Part shown: piece after piece, positions 18,835-28,700 of the stretch | Numbering within the stretch: position 1 is the stretch's first letter | How the letters are laid out: the number at the start of each line of letters is the position of its first letter | Assembly: GCA_964606325.1 (NCBI GenBank) | Contig: CAZSGE010000005.1 | Location: forward strand, 1 to 64,000 | Length of the DNA stretch: 64,000 nucleotides | Source: Berkiella sp964606325 | Lineage (GTDB): Bacteria > Pseudomonadota > Gammaproteobacteria > Berkiellales > Berkiellaceae | Reading direction: 5' to 3' | Translations under genes and position numbers: made by a program | The notes under the pieces: model-generated | Databases searched by the model: none | Seen by the model: the letters and a program-made list of their open reading frames with translations, nothing else | Told to the model about the DNA's origin: nothing

Positions 18835-19505
18835 TTTTTATCTCCAGCTGTGCCTGGTGTAGGGACTGAGCCAGTCGCTGTGACGGCTCCCGTTCCAGTC
18901 GCTGTCGCATCTTTATCGCCTGCTGTGTATCGATAGGTTTTTGCTGTGATATTCATCACCAAATTTTCACCACCCGCATCGGGCTTTACTGGCTTAATCA
19001 CAAAATCATGTAGTGTCACAATACGTGGCAGTGCCGCGATGTTACTTACAAATTCACCAAATTGGTGATAATTTCCCACCACCGAGATCTCGATCGGTAG
19101 TTCGACATAAAAATCGATTTCTTTCTCTGGTTGTAAGCGAATAGTGCGAAATTCTAAACCTGTCGCTAACCCTTGATGAGAAATATCTTCAAGCAAACCG
19201 GGGACTTCTGTTTTTTCTGGTAACTGGCGAAGTAGCGCACCAAAAGAGGCTTTCATGGTTGCCATCTGATCTTTATACGCTTGCAAATTAGCAGCTTTTG
19301 TTTGTTTTGTTTCAAAGGTTGTTCTTAATTGCAACTCTTCTTTCTCTGCGGCATCTAATGAAGCCAATTGTTTTTTAGTGTCTGTCCAATAGCCTAAAAA
19401 TAGAATCATCACACTAAAAACAACAATTGTTAAAATCTTAGCCGGCAAAGGCCAAGTTCCTATACTATTTACATCTAAATCATTAAAATCTATGTTCGCT
19501 AACAT
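18831..19505 (-). CDS. pilO: Type IV pilus assembly protein PilO
   Basis: Inner membrane alignment-complex protein that dimerises with PilN. It has 224 residues: a short cytoplasmic N-end (LANIDFNDLDVNSIGTWP), one membrane segment (about 22-42), a coiled coil (about 50-100) and a ferredoxin-like periplasmic domain with DFYVELPIEISVVGNYHQFGEF. The last 30 residues are Thr/Gly/Ala rich and low complexity. It starts directly after the pilN stop and overlaps pilP by four bases. Confidence 0.94.
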   Translation of the reverse strand: MLANIDFNDLDVNSIGTWPLPAKILTIVVFSVMILFLGYWTDTKKQLASLDAAEKEELQLRTTFETKQTKAANLQAYKDQMATMKASFGALLRQLPEKTEVPGLLEDISHQGLATGLEFRTIRLQPEKEIDFYVELPIEISVVGNYHQFGEFVSNIAALPRIVTLHDFVIKPVKPDAGGENLVMNITAKTYRYTAGDKDATATGTGAVTATGSVPTPGTAGDKK

Positions 19506-20183
19506 TTATTTTGCACCCGGCATAGGTGTTGGCGTAGCAGGCGTTGCGGCAGGTATCGCCGCACCCTGATCTGCATTTTCCTTGTCTTCTTTAAGCAACT
19601 TATTTAAATTGGCTTGCGTGTCTATTGTTTCTATCGCTTGCAAATTAAAACCAATCATTCTGTCGGCAAGTGGCTTTTCGTTTCCTTCTTTTGCCGGATC
19701 AGCTTGAATGAGCGTTAATACCGGATTTTTAAGCCAATTTGAAGATTCAATATTGCGCATAAAAGTCGACACCCGTGTATTGGATTCCGCTTTTCCATCA
19801 ATAACCAAGTTAGGGCCGGTTCTGGCTAAATTTGTCAGAAATAACCCTTCTGGCACGGTACGAACAATCCCATCGAACAATCGCACAATTTGTGGTCGAT
19901 TCGTTTGCAATTGTTGAATGATCTCCATTCTCGCAAGCAGTTGTTGTTTTTCTTTTTGCAGTGCTTGAATTTCTGCAATTTGCTGGTCTAATTTAACGAT
20001 TTCATTTTTTAAAAAAGTATTATTATCGTTTTGAAAAGTAATTTGCCTTGCAATCAACATGTGAACCAGTAGTATCAATCCTGTGGCCGCAACAACGCCC
20101 AAGCCCAAAAATGAAATAAACTCGCGTTTTTGTTGTTCTTTTTGCTCTTCGCGCCAAGGCAATAAATTAATATTGATGCTCAT
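19506..20183 (-). CDS. pilN: Type IV pilus assembly protein PilN
   Basis: Inner membrane protein whose short cytoplasmic N-terminus binds PilM. The diagnostic N-terminal motif INLLPWREE is present (residues 4-12), followed by one membrane segment (about 24-44), a coiled coil (about 50-95) and a periplasmic ferredoxin-like domain. The C-terminal tail is rich in Ala and Pro (AAIPAATPATPTPMPG), longer than in many homologues. The start overlaps the end of pilM by 17 bases. Confidence 0.95.
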   Translation of the reverse strand: MSININLLPWREEQKEQQKREFISFLGLGVVAATGLILLVHMLIARQITFQNDNNTFLKNEIVKLDQQIAEIQALQKEKQQLLARMEIIQQLQTNRPQIVRLFDGIVRTVPEGLFLTNLARTGPNLVIDGKAESNTRVSTFMRNIESSNWLKNPVLTLIQADPAKEGNEKPLADRMIGFNLQAIETIDTQANLNKLLKEDKENADQGAAIPAATPATPTPMPGAK

Positions 20184-21249
20184 GATTAAAGCTCCTTAGG
20201 GCCAAACCACAGCAAATCATTAACGAGGGCGCATCAGCATGAATTGCTGGTACACTCACCCTGGGCGCAATGGTCATATTGGCAAAAGGATTAGCCACTG
20301 TCGCAGGGATACCTAATTTTTCTTCAATACGTTGTACAAGGCCAGGCAACGTTGCTGTACCACCAGCTAACACAATATGATCAACTTCCGAATATTCACT
20401 AGATGAAAAATAAAACTGTAATGATCGGCTAATTTGTTGAACCACCGCATCTTTAAAGGGTTCAAGCACGTCCGTTATATAATCTTCTGGCAAGCCGCCT
20501 TGTTTCTTTGCTAAATTAGCTTCTTCAAAGGTTAATCCATAACGGCGCTGAATTTCTTCCGTCAATTGTTTGCCACCAAATATTTGATCTCTGGTATAGA
20601 CCGTTGATTTATCGTGCAACACGCAAAAGGAAGTCATGGAAGAGCCAATATCAACAACAGCAATCGTTTGATGATCACCGTTACTTGGCAATTGATCGGC
20701 AAGCAAACTAAAAGCTCTTTCAATGGCATAAGCTTCTATATCTATCACTTTAGCAGTAAGGCCGCCTATACTTAAAATCTCGGCCAGCGTATCTACCATT
20801 TCAGTACGAGAAGCAGCTAATAGCACATCTATCAATTCAGGATTTTTGCTGGAAGGTCCTAACACATGAAAATCAATATTCACTTCGGACATTGGATAAG
20901 GGATATGGCGTTCTGCTTCTAATTCAATTTGTGTAACAAGCTCATGTTCTTTTAAGCCTGCGTTCATTTGTATGACTTTGGTAATGACTGCAGAGCCCGT
21001 GACGGCAATCGCGCCATATTTTGATTTTGTGCGTGATCGCTTTACTACACGTTCAATAGCTTGCCCAATGGCTTCGACATTTTTAAATTCTTTTTCCTGC
21101 ATTGCATCTGCTGGCAATTGTTCAACCGCGTAACTCTCAACACGATATCCATGTTGGTTATGACTTAACTCCAGCAACTTAACTGAAGCAGAGCTGATAT
21201 CAACGCCGACCAGCGGAGGATATTTATGTTGAAACAACGCAAAATCCAC
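20167..21249 (-). CDS. pilM: Type IV pilus assembly ATPase-like protein PilM
   Basis: Cytoplasmic actin-fold protein of the pilus alignment complex that binds ATP and the PilN tail. The 360-residue protein shows the FtsA/PilM phosphate motifs VGVDISSASVKLLEL near residue 14, VVDIGSSMTSFCVL in the middle and VLAGGTATLPGL near the C-terminus. It is the first gene of the pilMNOPQ operon and is divergent from mrcA across a 261-bp gap, the common gammaproteobacterial arrangement. A perfect 8-bp inverted repeat lies in its presumed 5' leader (21285-21310). Confidence 0.96.
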   Translation of the reverse strand: MDFALFQHKYPPLVGVDISSASVKLLELSHNQHGYRVESYAVEQLPADAMQEKEFKNVEAIGQAIERVVKRSRTKSKYGAIAVTGSAVITKVIQMNAGLKEHELVTQIELEAERHIPYPMSEVNIDFHVLGPSSKNPELIDVLLAASRTEMVDTLAEILSIGGLTAKVIDIEAYAIERAFSLLADQLPSNGDHQTIAVVDIGSSMTSFCVLHDKSTVYTRDQIFGGKQLTEEIQRRYGLTFEEANLAKKQGGLPEDYITDVLEPFKDAVVQQISRSLQFYFSSSEYSEVDHIVLAGGTATLPGLVQRIEEKLGIPATVANPFANMTIAPRVSVPAIHADAPSLMICCGLALRSFNHEHQY

Positions 21250-21284
21250 TTTTGCCTTCCTTTGCCTATTGCGGCCATCGCTTT

Positions 21285-21310
21285 CCTTGGTAAGAGAGAA
21301 TGTACCAAGG
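21285..21310. promoter_or_regulatory. Inverted repeat in the pilM-mrcA divergent promoter region
   Basis: CCTTGGTA at 21285-21292 pairs exactly with TACCAAGG at 21303-21310 across a 10-base spacer, 36 bp upstream of the pilM start. It may be an operator dyad or a leader hairpin of the pilus operon. In the same 261-bp gap a TATAAT hexamer occurs at 21451-21456 facing mrcA, without a convincing -35 box. These are sequence observations only; no regulator is implied. Confidence 0.4.
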
Positions 21311-21510
21311 TTTTAACTATTCCCTGCGATTCACGACTTAACCAGTTAACTCACATTTTAATCTTCTAATGGGTAAAGCTGTCCACGATAAAATCATAGG
21401 AGCCTAACTCAATACTAGCTGTTACACGCAAACTCGCAAATATTTACCCTTATAATAGTCTTGTTTTACAGAAATCCTTTTCCCAGACCTCTTAAGGGGT
21501 AACGGGGATT

Positions 21511-23997
21511 ATGACATTTTGCTATAATCGCAGCATGAAAAATTTCATTAACATATTTTTTCGTGTTCTTATCAGTACTGGTGTGGCCGGGATCTGCTCA
21601 CTTGCTGTCATCATTTTGTATACGAATGCGCAGTTACCCACAGTCAATATTTTGGAAGAAATCCAACTTCAAGTGCCGCTCAAGATATATACAGCCGATG
21701 GTAAACTCATTGGTGAATACGGCGAAAAACGCCGGACCCCGATTTCGATAAAAGATGTACCAGAAACGTTAAAAAATGCCATTCTCGCAACCGAAGACCG
21801 TCGCTTTTATGATCATAATGGCGTTGACTTACGCGGCATGGCCAGAGCAACCGTGCATCTGCTACTGAGTGGCTCAAAAGCACAAGGTGCTAGCACCATC
21901 ACCATGCAAGTTGCACGTAACTTTTTCCTCACACGCAAAAAAACCTTTGGCCGGAAACTAAACGAAGTACTATTGGCTATTAAAATTGAAAAAGAATTGT
22001 CCAAAGATCAAATTCTAGAATTGTATCTTAACAAAATTTACTTTGGTAAACGTGCTTATGGCGTTCAAGCCGCTGCACAAGTGTATTATGGTACCACTGT
22101 CGACAAACTCTCACTCGCACAAATAGCCATGATTGCCGGCCTTCCCCAAGCTCCCAGTGCCATCAACCCTATCAATAATCCTGACGCTGCTGCAAAACGC
22201 CGAGCCCATGTATTAAAACGTATGTTGCATTATGGTTTTATCAACGAAGAAGAATACGAAAAAGCCAATGAGGCTCCGGTTGAAGCTAATTACCATGGTC
22301 GCGTGGTGGACATGGATGCGCCGCACGTTGCAGAAATGGCGCGCAAAGAGTTGGTAGAAAAATTTGGCCCTGAAGTCTATACCTCTGGTTTTGTTGCATA
22401 CACCACCATTGATAGCCGCTTACAATCGCTTGCAAATCATGCGGTTCAAGAAGGTTTATTAGAATACGATAAACGCCATGGCTATCGCGGCGCTGTTGCC
22501 CAACTCGAATTACCTGAAAAAGGCGATATCAATCCTGATGATTGGGCCGTGCAGCTGCGGGCTTATCCTAAGACCGCATTCACTTTGCCAGCCGCTGTTT
22601 TATCTGTCACCGATAATTCAGTCAAAGCGGTTTTAGCTAATCGCCAACAAGTGACTATTTCTTTTGATAGCATGCGCTGGGCAGCAAGACAAATCTCACG
22701 CGCTCGCGTAGAAATCCCTCCGCAATCTGCCAAAGAAGTGGTGAGTGTTGGGGATGTGATTTATGTTGAGCCAGGCACCAACGATTTTTCTGACAGTTGG
22801 CTTTTTAGTCAATTGCCAGATGTAGAAGCTGCTCTCGTTGCCATGCATCCTAAAAACGGCGCGCTGTTAGCGTTGATTGGTGGCTTTGATTTTAATTTGT
22901 CTTATTTTAATCGAGCAACGCAAGCAACGCGTCAACCTGGTTCTAACTTTAAGCCTTTTATTTATGCTGCTGCTTTAGAGCACGGATTTACCGCAGCAAC
23001 GATTATCAATGATGCACCGGTTGTTTATCGCGACAATATGGACGAAGCATGGCGCCCACAAAACGATACCCGTCGGTTCTACGGTCCTACTCGTTTACGC
23101 GTTGGCTTAACCAAATCACGTAACTTGGTTTCTATTCGTTTATTACAAGCACTGGGTATTGGTAGAGCATTAAAAGTTATTGAAAAATTTGGTTTTGAAA
23201 GACGCAATTTACCACGCAGCTTGTCACTTGCTTTGGGTACGGCAACGGCTTCTCCAATTGATATCTGCACCGGTTATGCCACCTTTGCAAATGGGGGCTA
23301 TAAAGTAACGCCTTTTGTTATACAGCGCGTGGTTGATAGTCAAAATAAAGTGATCTATGAAGCAAACCCACCGACGGCTTGCGCAGAATGCCAACGCCTA
23401 ACCGAAGAAGAGATCTCACCTTTTGCAGAAGAAAATAATGCGATTGATCAATTAGCCGTTAAGGAGACTATCTCCCAGGGCAAAGAAACCTTGCCGGCCA
23501 AACAAATCATTTCGCCGCAAACGGCTTATATCATGACTTCCATGTTGCAAGATGCGATTCAAACCGGTACAGCCAAACTGGCTAAAGAACTCAACCGTTC
23601 TGACTTGGCTGGCAAAACAGGAACCACCAACAACCAAATGGATGCTTGGTTCACAGGGTATAATCAATCGTTAGTGACCAGTGTGTGGGTTGGCTATGAC
23701 GAACCACGCTCAGTGCAAGAATACGGATCCCAAGCCGCTCTTCCAATTTGGATGAAATTTATGGGACCAGCACTTCAAGGTGTTGCACAAACGCGTCCTG
23801 AACAACCACGTGGTATTGTGACGGTGCGTATTGATGCTAGCACGGGTCTTTTAGCAAGCCCTGGTCAAGGCAATGCCATTTTTGAAATCTTCCGCCAAGA
23901 AACGGCGCCTTCTCGTACTGCAGCTGCTCACCGTTGGGGTGGTAGTGACCGCAGTGTGATAACGCCAAGCCATAACAATCAAGAATCGCTGTTCTAA
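21511..23997 (+). CDS. mrcA: Penicillin-binding protein 1A
   Basis: Bifunctional peptidoglycan synthase, 828 residues. After an N-terminal membrane anchor (about residues 15-38) comes the glycosyltransferase domain with the catalytic motif ATEDRRFYDHNGVD and GASTITMQVARNF, then an OB-like insert typical of PBP1A (about 300-430), then the transpeptidase domain with SNFK (S478), the SRN motif in TKSRNLVSI and KTGTTN. It polymerises and cross-links glycan strands on the periplasmic side. The start at 21511 follows AAGGGG and GGGG purine runs; an in-frame ATG at 21535 is possible. It is divergent from pilM, as in other gammaproteobacteria. Confidence 0.95.
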   Translation: MTFCYNRSMKNFINIFFRVLISTGVAGICSLAVIILYTNAQLPTVNILEEIQLQVPLKIYTADGKLIGEYGEKRRTPISIKDVPETLKNAILATEDRRFYDHNGVDLRGMARATVHLLLSGSKAQGASTITMQVARNFFLTRKKTFGRKLNEVLLAIKIEKELSKDQILELYLNKIYFGKRAYGVQAAAQVYYGTTVDKLSLAQIAMIAGLPQAPSAINPINNPDAAAKRRAHVLKRMLHYGFINEEEYEKANEAPVEANYHGRVVDMDAPHVAEMARKELVEKFGPEVYTSGFVAYTTIDSRLQSLANHAVQEGLLEYDKRHGYRGAVAQLELPEKGDINPDDWAVQLRAYPKTAFTLPAAVLSVTDNSVKAVLANRQQVTISFDSMRWAARQISRARVEIPPQSAKEVVSVGDVIYVEPGTNDFSDSWLFSQLPDVEAALVAMHPKNGALLALIGGFDFNLSYFNRATQATRQPGSNFKPFIYAAALEHGFTAATIINDAPVVYRDNMDEAWRPQNDTRRFYGPTRLRVGLTKSRNLVSIRLLQALGIGRALKVIEKFGFERRNLPRSLSLALGTATASPIDICTGYATFANGGYKVTPFVIQRVVDSQNKVIYEANPPTACAECQRLTEEEISPFAEENNAIDQLAVKETISQGKETLPAKQIISPQTAYIMTSMLQDAIQTGTAKLAKELNRSDLAGKTGTTNNQMDAWFTGYNQSLVTSVWVGYDEPRSVQEYGSQAALPIWMKFMGPALQGVAQTRPEQPRGIVTVRIDASTGLLASPGQGNAIFEIFRQETAPSRTAAAHRWGGSDRSVITPSHNNQESLF

Positions 23998-24001
23998 TGA
24001 A

Positions 24002-24025
24002 GCGTTGGCGCATTTTGCCCAACGC
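24002..24025 (+). terminator. Possible terminator hairpin after mrcA
   Basis: GCGTTGG at 24002-24008 pairs with CCAACGC at 24019-24025, five bases after the mrcA stop codon. The stem is 7 bp with a 10-base loop. No T run of note follows, so intrinsic termination is uncertain. Confidence 0.35.
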
Positions 24026-24141
24026 CTTCGTTGTTCTAACCAACCAAGGTAGCATACCCACAAATATAAATTTATAATAAATTCAGAGTATTACATGTTT
24101 ATAAAGATCTACTTATAAGTATATACACTTTTTATCTTCAA

Positions 24142-24222
24142 AAAAGAACCGGTTCTTTTGCTGATAATCTCCAAAAAAGAACCGGTTCTTTTATTGACTT
24201 TATACTCCTTTTCATTATGATT
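24142..24222 (+). promoter_or_regulatory. Paired perfect palindromes and promoter upstream of DUF4143 ATPase
   Basis: The 18-bp palindrome AAAAGAACCGGTTCTTTT occurs twice, at 24142-24159 and 24175-24192, with centres 33 bp apart, about three helical turns. A promoter-like TTGACT (24194-24199) begins two bases after the second copy, with TATGAT at 24216-24221, spacing 16. This is the layout of a two-site operator for a dimeric repressor or activator acting on the ATPase gene that starts at 24257. No such regulator gene is adjacent, so the binding protein is unknown; autoregulation is possible. Confidence 0.65.
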
Positions 24223-24256
24223 ATGTTATCCTCAACAAAAGATCATAAGAAAAAAC

Positions 24257-25636
24257 TTGGAAAGATTTCGCCTAACTTTTTTAAAAGCATGGCTAGAAGA
24301 GGCTGACCGTAGGCCTTTGGTTATTCGTGGTGCAAGACAAGTTGGCAAAACTTGGCTAGTAAGAGAATTGGCGAAAATCGGCAAAAAAGAATTAATAGAA
24401 ATTAATTTTGAAAAAAAACCTGAACTTGCCAGTCTCTTTGCAAGTAATGACCCAGCTCAAATTCTATTGAATTTGTCAGCATCATTTAATAAAAGAATCG
24501 ATCCACATACCAGCCTACTATTTTTGGATGAAATTCAAGCGAAGCCTGAATTATTAAGCAAATTGCGTTGGTTTGCAGAAGATTTATCTGAATTGGCGGT
24601 AATCGCAACTGGCTCTTTGCTTGAATTTACATTAGAAAAACATGAATTTAGCATGCCCGTCGGGCGCATACAGTATATGCATCTTGAACCTTTCTCTTTT
24701 GAAGAGTTTTTAAATGCAAAAAATCAACACGGATTAATAGATTTTTTAAAATCATTTAATTTATCGCATTCTAAAAATATCCCAGAAGCCATCCACCAAC
24801 AGTTATCGGGACTTTTTAAGGAATATATTATTGTAGGGGGATTGCCTCAAGCGGTTTCTGCTTGGTCTAAAGATCCTGCTTTAAGCAAAATTAATCAGAT
24901 TCACCATGATTTATTAGATACCTATAGAACCGACTTTGGAAAATATAACGGACGAATAAATATTCATAGTCTTGATAAAGTCATGATGGCAGTTCCCACC
25001 ATGATAGGGCGTAAATTTATTTATAGTCATGTAAGCAATACCCTCGATCATGGCACAATTAAATCTGCTTTAGAATTGCTCAATAAGGCAAGAATTTGCC
25101 ATCGAACAAAAGCCTGTTCAGCCAATGGCGTTCCGTTAGGGGCAGAAATTCGTGAAAAATATTTTAAACAAATATTCTTAGATGTTGGGCTTGTAAGCGC
25201 TGCGCTGAGATTAAATTTAAGCCAATTGAATAATACAGAAGAAATTACGTTAATTCATAGCGGAGCAATAGCCGAGCAAGTTGTGGGACAATTATTAAGA
25301 ACCATTTTTCCTCCTTATATGGAGCCAGGCCTCTATTATTGGCAGCGAGAGGAAAAAGGATCAAATGCTGAGCTAGATTATGTAATTGAGCATGGTAATA
25401 AAGTCATTCCGATTGAGGTGAAAGCAGGAAGCGCCGGAAGTTTAAAATCTTTACATTTGTTTATGGGGGTTAAAAACCTGCCTTTAGCTGTTAGGCTTAA
25501 TTCCGATTTACCCAGCATTGTACGTGTTGAGGTGAAAGATCCCATCGGTAAGAATGTGTCATATCAGCTATTATCTATTCCATTTTATCTGATTCATGAA
25601 GCGCCCCGTTTAATCGAAGGGTTTGTTAGTGAATAA
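24257..25636 (+). CDS. ATP-binding protein of the AAA_14/DUF4143 family
   Basis: A 459-residue ATPase of a widespread, poorly characterised family. It has an N-terminal AAA domain with Walker A RGARQVGKTW (about residues 24-33), Walker B LLFLDEIQ and sensor IATGSLLEF, and a C-terminal DUF4143 region with the nuclease-like motif ELDYVIEHGNKVIPIEVKAG, in which E, D, E and K match a PD-(D/E)XK-like core. The likely start is TTG at 24257, just before ERFRLTFLKAWLEEADRRPL, with a purine-rich AAGAAAAAAC ahead. The gene stands alone behind two palindromes. Such genes are often mobile and have been proposed as defence or toxin-like modules; that is speculation here. Confidence 0.85.
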   Translation: MERFRLTFLKAWLEEADRRPLVIRGARQVGKTWLVRELAKIGKKELIEINFEKKPELASLFASNDPAQILLNLSASFNKRIDPHTSLLFLDEIQAKPELLSKLRWFAEDLSELAVIATGSLLEFTLEKHEFSMPVGRIQYMHLEPFSFEEFLNAKNQHGLIDFLKSFNLSHSKNIPEAIHQQLSGLFKEYIIVGGLPQAVSAWSKDPALSKINQIHHDLLDTYRTDFGKYNGRINIHSLDKVMMAVPTMIGRKFIYSHVSNTLDHGTIKSALELLNKARICHRTKACSANGVPLGAEIREKYFKQIFLDVGLVSAALRLNLSQLNNTEEITLIHSGAIAEQVVGQLLRTIFPPYMEPGLYYWQREEKGSNAELDYVIEHGNKVIPIEVKAGSAGSLKSLHLFMGVKNLPLAVRLNSDLPSIVRVEVKDPIGKNVSYQLLSIPFYLIHEAPRLIEGFVSE

Positions 25637-25768
25637 AAGTGTTCACTCTGTGTGTTTCATTTTTGGGTTAAAGTGTTCATTAGTAGTAGATTTAAAGCAT
25701 TCCCTTTTTTAGCTAGAAATGTCATTCTCAATCGAGTGACTTGATACGCTTACCATTAAAGGGACTTT

Positions 25769-28700
25769 ATGATTAAGCCAACCAGCAAAAATAGAGTGCT
25801 TGCTCGCGCCGTACTTTCTTCAACTATGTTTGTTACACCTCTCGCATTGGCAACGACTTTTGGGCCGGGTAATACTGTTGGACCAATATTAACCAGCGCT
25901 CAGCCAGATAATATTGTTGAAGTAGTGCCTCAAGGTACAATTACTGTTGTCGCTGGTAATGCGGTGAGTCTTGATAGCCTCGGCGGTACAATAATTACAG
26001 ATCCAAATGGCAGTGCAGTTGCCACTGGGATTCAATCTAATAATGGTGCTGGAATTTCAATAAGTGCCTCGAACGGTATTGTTGATATTGGTGCAGGAAC
26101 TTTTGTTAGTGGTAATAACGGCAGTGCTATATCCAACTTCGGAGGTGACAATACATTCATTTCAAATTCTGGTTATCTTAGTAATACTGGTACTGGGGTG
26201 ATATTTATTGGTACAGCAAATAATACTCTTAATAACTATGCCAGCGGAACTATTGTACAAAGCGTTTCAAATTTTAGTGCACTTTTTTATTCAGGTACGA
26301 ATTTAAATTTAATAAACTCAGGTAATATTGCTGTAACAACCGCAGCCAACCTCTCATCCACACTAAACATACAAAACTCGTTTGATCAAATTGTTAATAA
26401 TAGTGGCGGTATCATTCAAAACTTAAACGGTGGCGTCAATGCACACGCCATTGAGATTGCGGTAGGCGCTGCAGGAACCTCAGGGGATATCATCAATGAA
26501 GCCGGAGGATTAATTTATACCAATGGCACAGGACCGACAATTATCGTAAGTCCAGATACAAGCATAAACATTCTTAATGCTGGAAAGATTCAATCCGCTG
26601 GAAATGCTGGGGCATTGCAATTAAGTAATGATATCAATTCGCTTATCAATAGTGGCGCCATCAGTTCTGCAAGTGCCTCTACAATTGTTGCATCAGCAAA
26701 TGTGAATATTCCAGGCATGATCATCAACTCAGGCAATATTACTAATGAAACCCCCGGAAATATCGCAATAGACTTAAATTCTTTTAATCCTGTTTCTGCC
26801 ACCTTTGTGCAAAATGGCGGCACTGTAACAGGAAATGTTCTACTCGCACAGCTCGATTCGCAAGGTGGACAAAATGTTTTCTTCATGAATGGCGGAACCA
26901 TCTTGGGAAATGTAGAAACAGCCGCCGCAGCTGCCACTTTAGCTTTGCAAGGCGGAACCATTGCCGGGAATGTTAATGGCAAAGCAGCTGCTCAAATCTT
27001 TAACTTATCCGGCACTCATGTTCTTGGCATATTGAACGGAAATGATGGTAATGATGAATTCAATGTAACCGAGGGAAGCTATGGATCTATCGATGGCGGA
27101 AATGGTTTAGATATTCTTAACTTTGACCGCACTTTTACTTCGAAAGGCTTTATCACTAATGTTGAATCTATCAATGTCAACGCAGGCCTTTTAACGCTGA
27201 ATAACCAAATTATTAATATGGGTGCAGGCGCAGGCGGTACTGGTCTCATCATTGATCCGGGCGCGAGTTTAATACTCAATGCAGGTATCAGTGGCCAAAA
27301 CAACATCACTAATAACGGTACTTTTTACACCAATAGCGCTCAAGTTATCTCTCTTACCGGAATAGGCACCTTTACAAATAACAACGGTAGTGTGCTTCAC
27401 TTGGGTACAGGTGCTGGCCTTGAAGTTTTTACTGCTGCTGCTAATGGCTTTACAAGCGCAACTGGCAGTATCTTTGAGGTTGATTTAGGCAGTGCTACAC
27501 AACATGGGCATTTAATTGTAAATAGCCAAGGAGCGAATAGCATTAACTTTAATAATGGCAGTGTGATTGCCCCCAAAGTAAAGGGATTTATTTCCCAGGG
27601 CGCAGTATTTGATATTGTGCGAAATATAGGTGCTGCGGGAACTATTCTAGATAATTCATCACTAACGCAAACTTCCGCCGTCGTGCAATTCACCAAATCT
27701 CCAAGCTTTGGCAATTTAGATATTTTATTAACTGCACGTCGTAATCCTTATGAAATATTTGCCATTGATCCCACCCAAGGTTTAGCAAGTGCTTTAGACT
27801 TTGCTGCCCGTGGCGATGGTCCATCTGATCCTAATCTCGCGTATTTGATGGGACAAATCGATGGTTTATCAACAGCTTCTGAAGTAAGTGATGCTTTAAT
27901 TGCTTTAACACCTCCAGCTAATAATGCCCTAGTGCAAGCTTCTTTCACTGGCATGAATAGCGCATTTGAGCGTATTAACGAAAGAATGTATGACATGCAT
28001 CTTTGGATGCAACAGCAAGCAGAGCTCAACTCTGGCGTGAATAGCGGTGATAAATTTGGCGTGTTAGGGTTTTGGGCTCAAGCATTAGGCGCACATTTAA
28101 ACCAACATGAACGTGATGGGCTAGATGGCTATGATGCCAACAGTGGTGGTTTAGCGCTGGGTGTGGATTGGCGCTATAACGATTGTACAGCATTGGGCTT
28201 TGCCATCAGTTATAACAAAGCCAAAGTAAATGATCACGAGGCAAATCCAAAAGATGAAAACATCAGAAGCTGGCAAGGCACCACTTATGCTTGGATAGAT
28301 TATGCCAATGGCATGTATATTAACGCCATTATGGGGCTTGCTTTTAATGATTATGATGTGGATAGAACAATTCGATTTAATCAAATCAACACCGTCTCAA
28401 ATGGAAACTTTAATGGCTGGCAATTTGGTTTACAAACCGATGCGGGTTGGTTCTTAATTAACAACAATGATTACTTTGTGACGCCTTTTGCGCGTCTCAA
28501 ATATACCTTGCTGAGCTTAGATAATTATACTGAAACAGGCGCTGGCCCCTTAAGTTTAAGAGTTGATAATCAAAGCATCGATCAATTATTAGGTGGCATG
28601 GGTGTTAAGTTTGGCAAACCTTTCACTTCAAAACATCTCGTGTTTATTCCTGAAGTCACCACTTTAGTGAGCTATGATTTTGTCAATGATGGTGAGCAAA

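Noticed and set aside
24257..25636. DUF4143 ATPase considered as an insertion sequence transposase
   Set aside because: No terminal inverted repeats or DDE motif; the AAA and DUF4143 domains explain the sequence.
25638..25680. Direct repeat AAAGTGTTCA before the autotransporter
   Set aside because: Two 10-base copies only, with no symmetry or promoter relation; probably chance.
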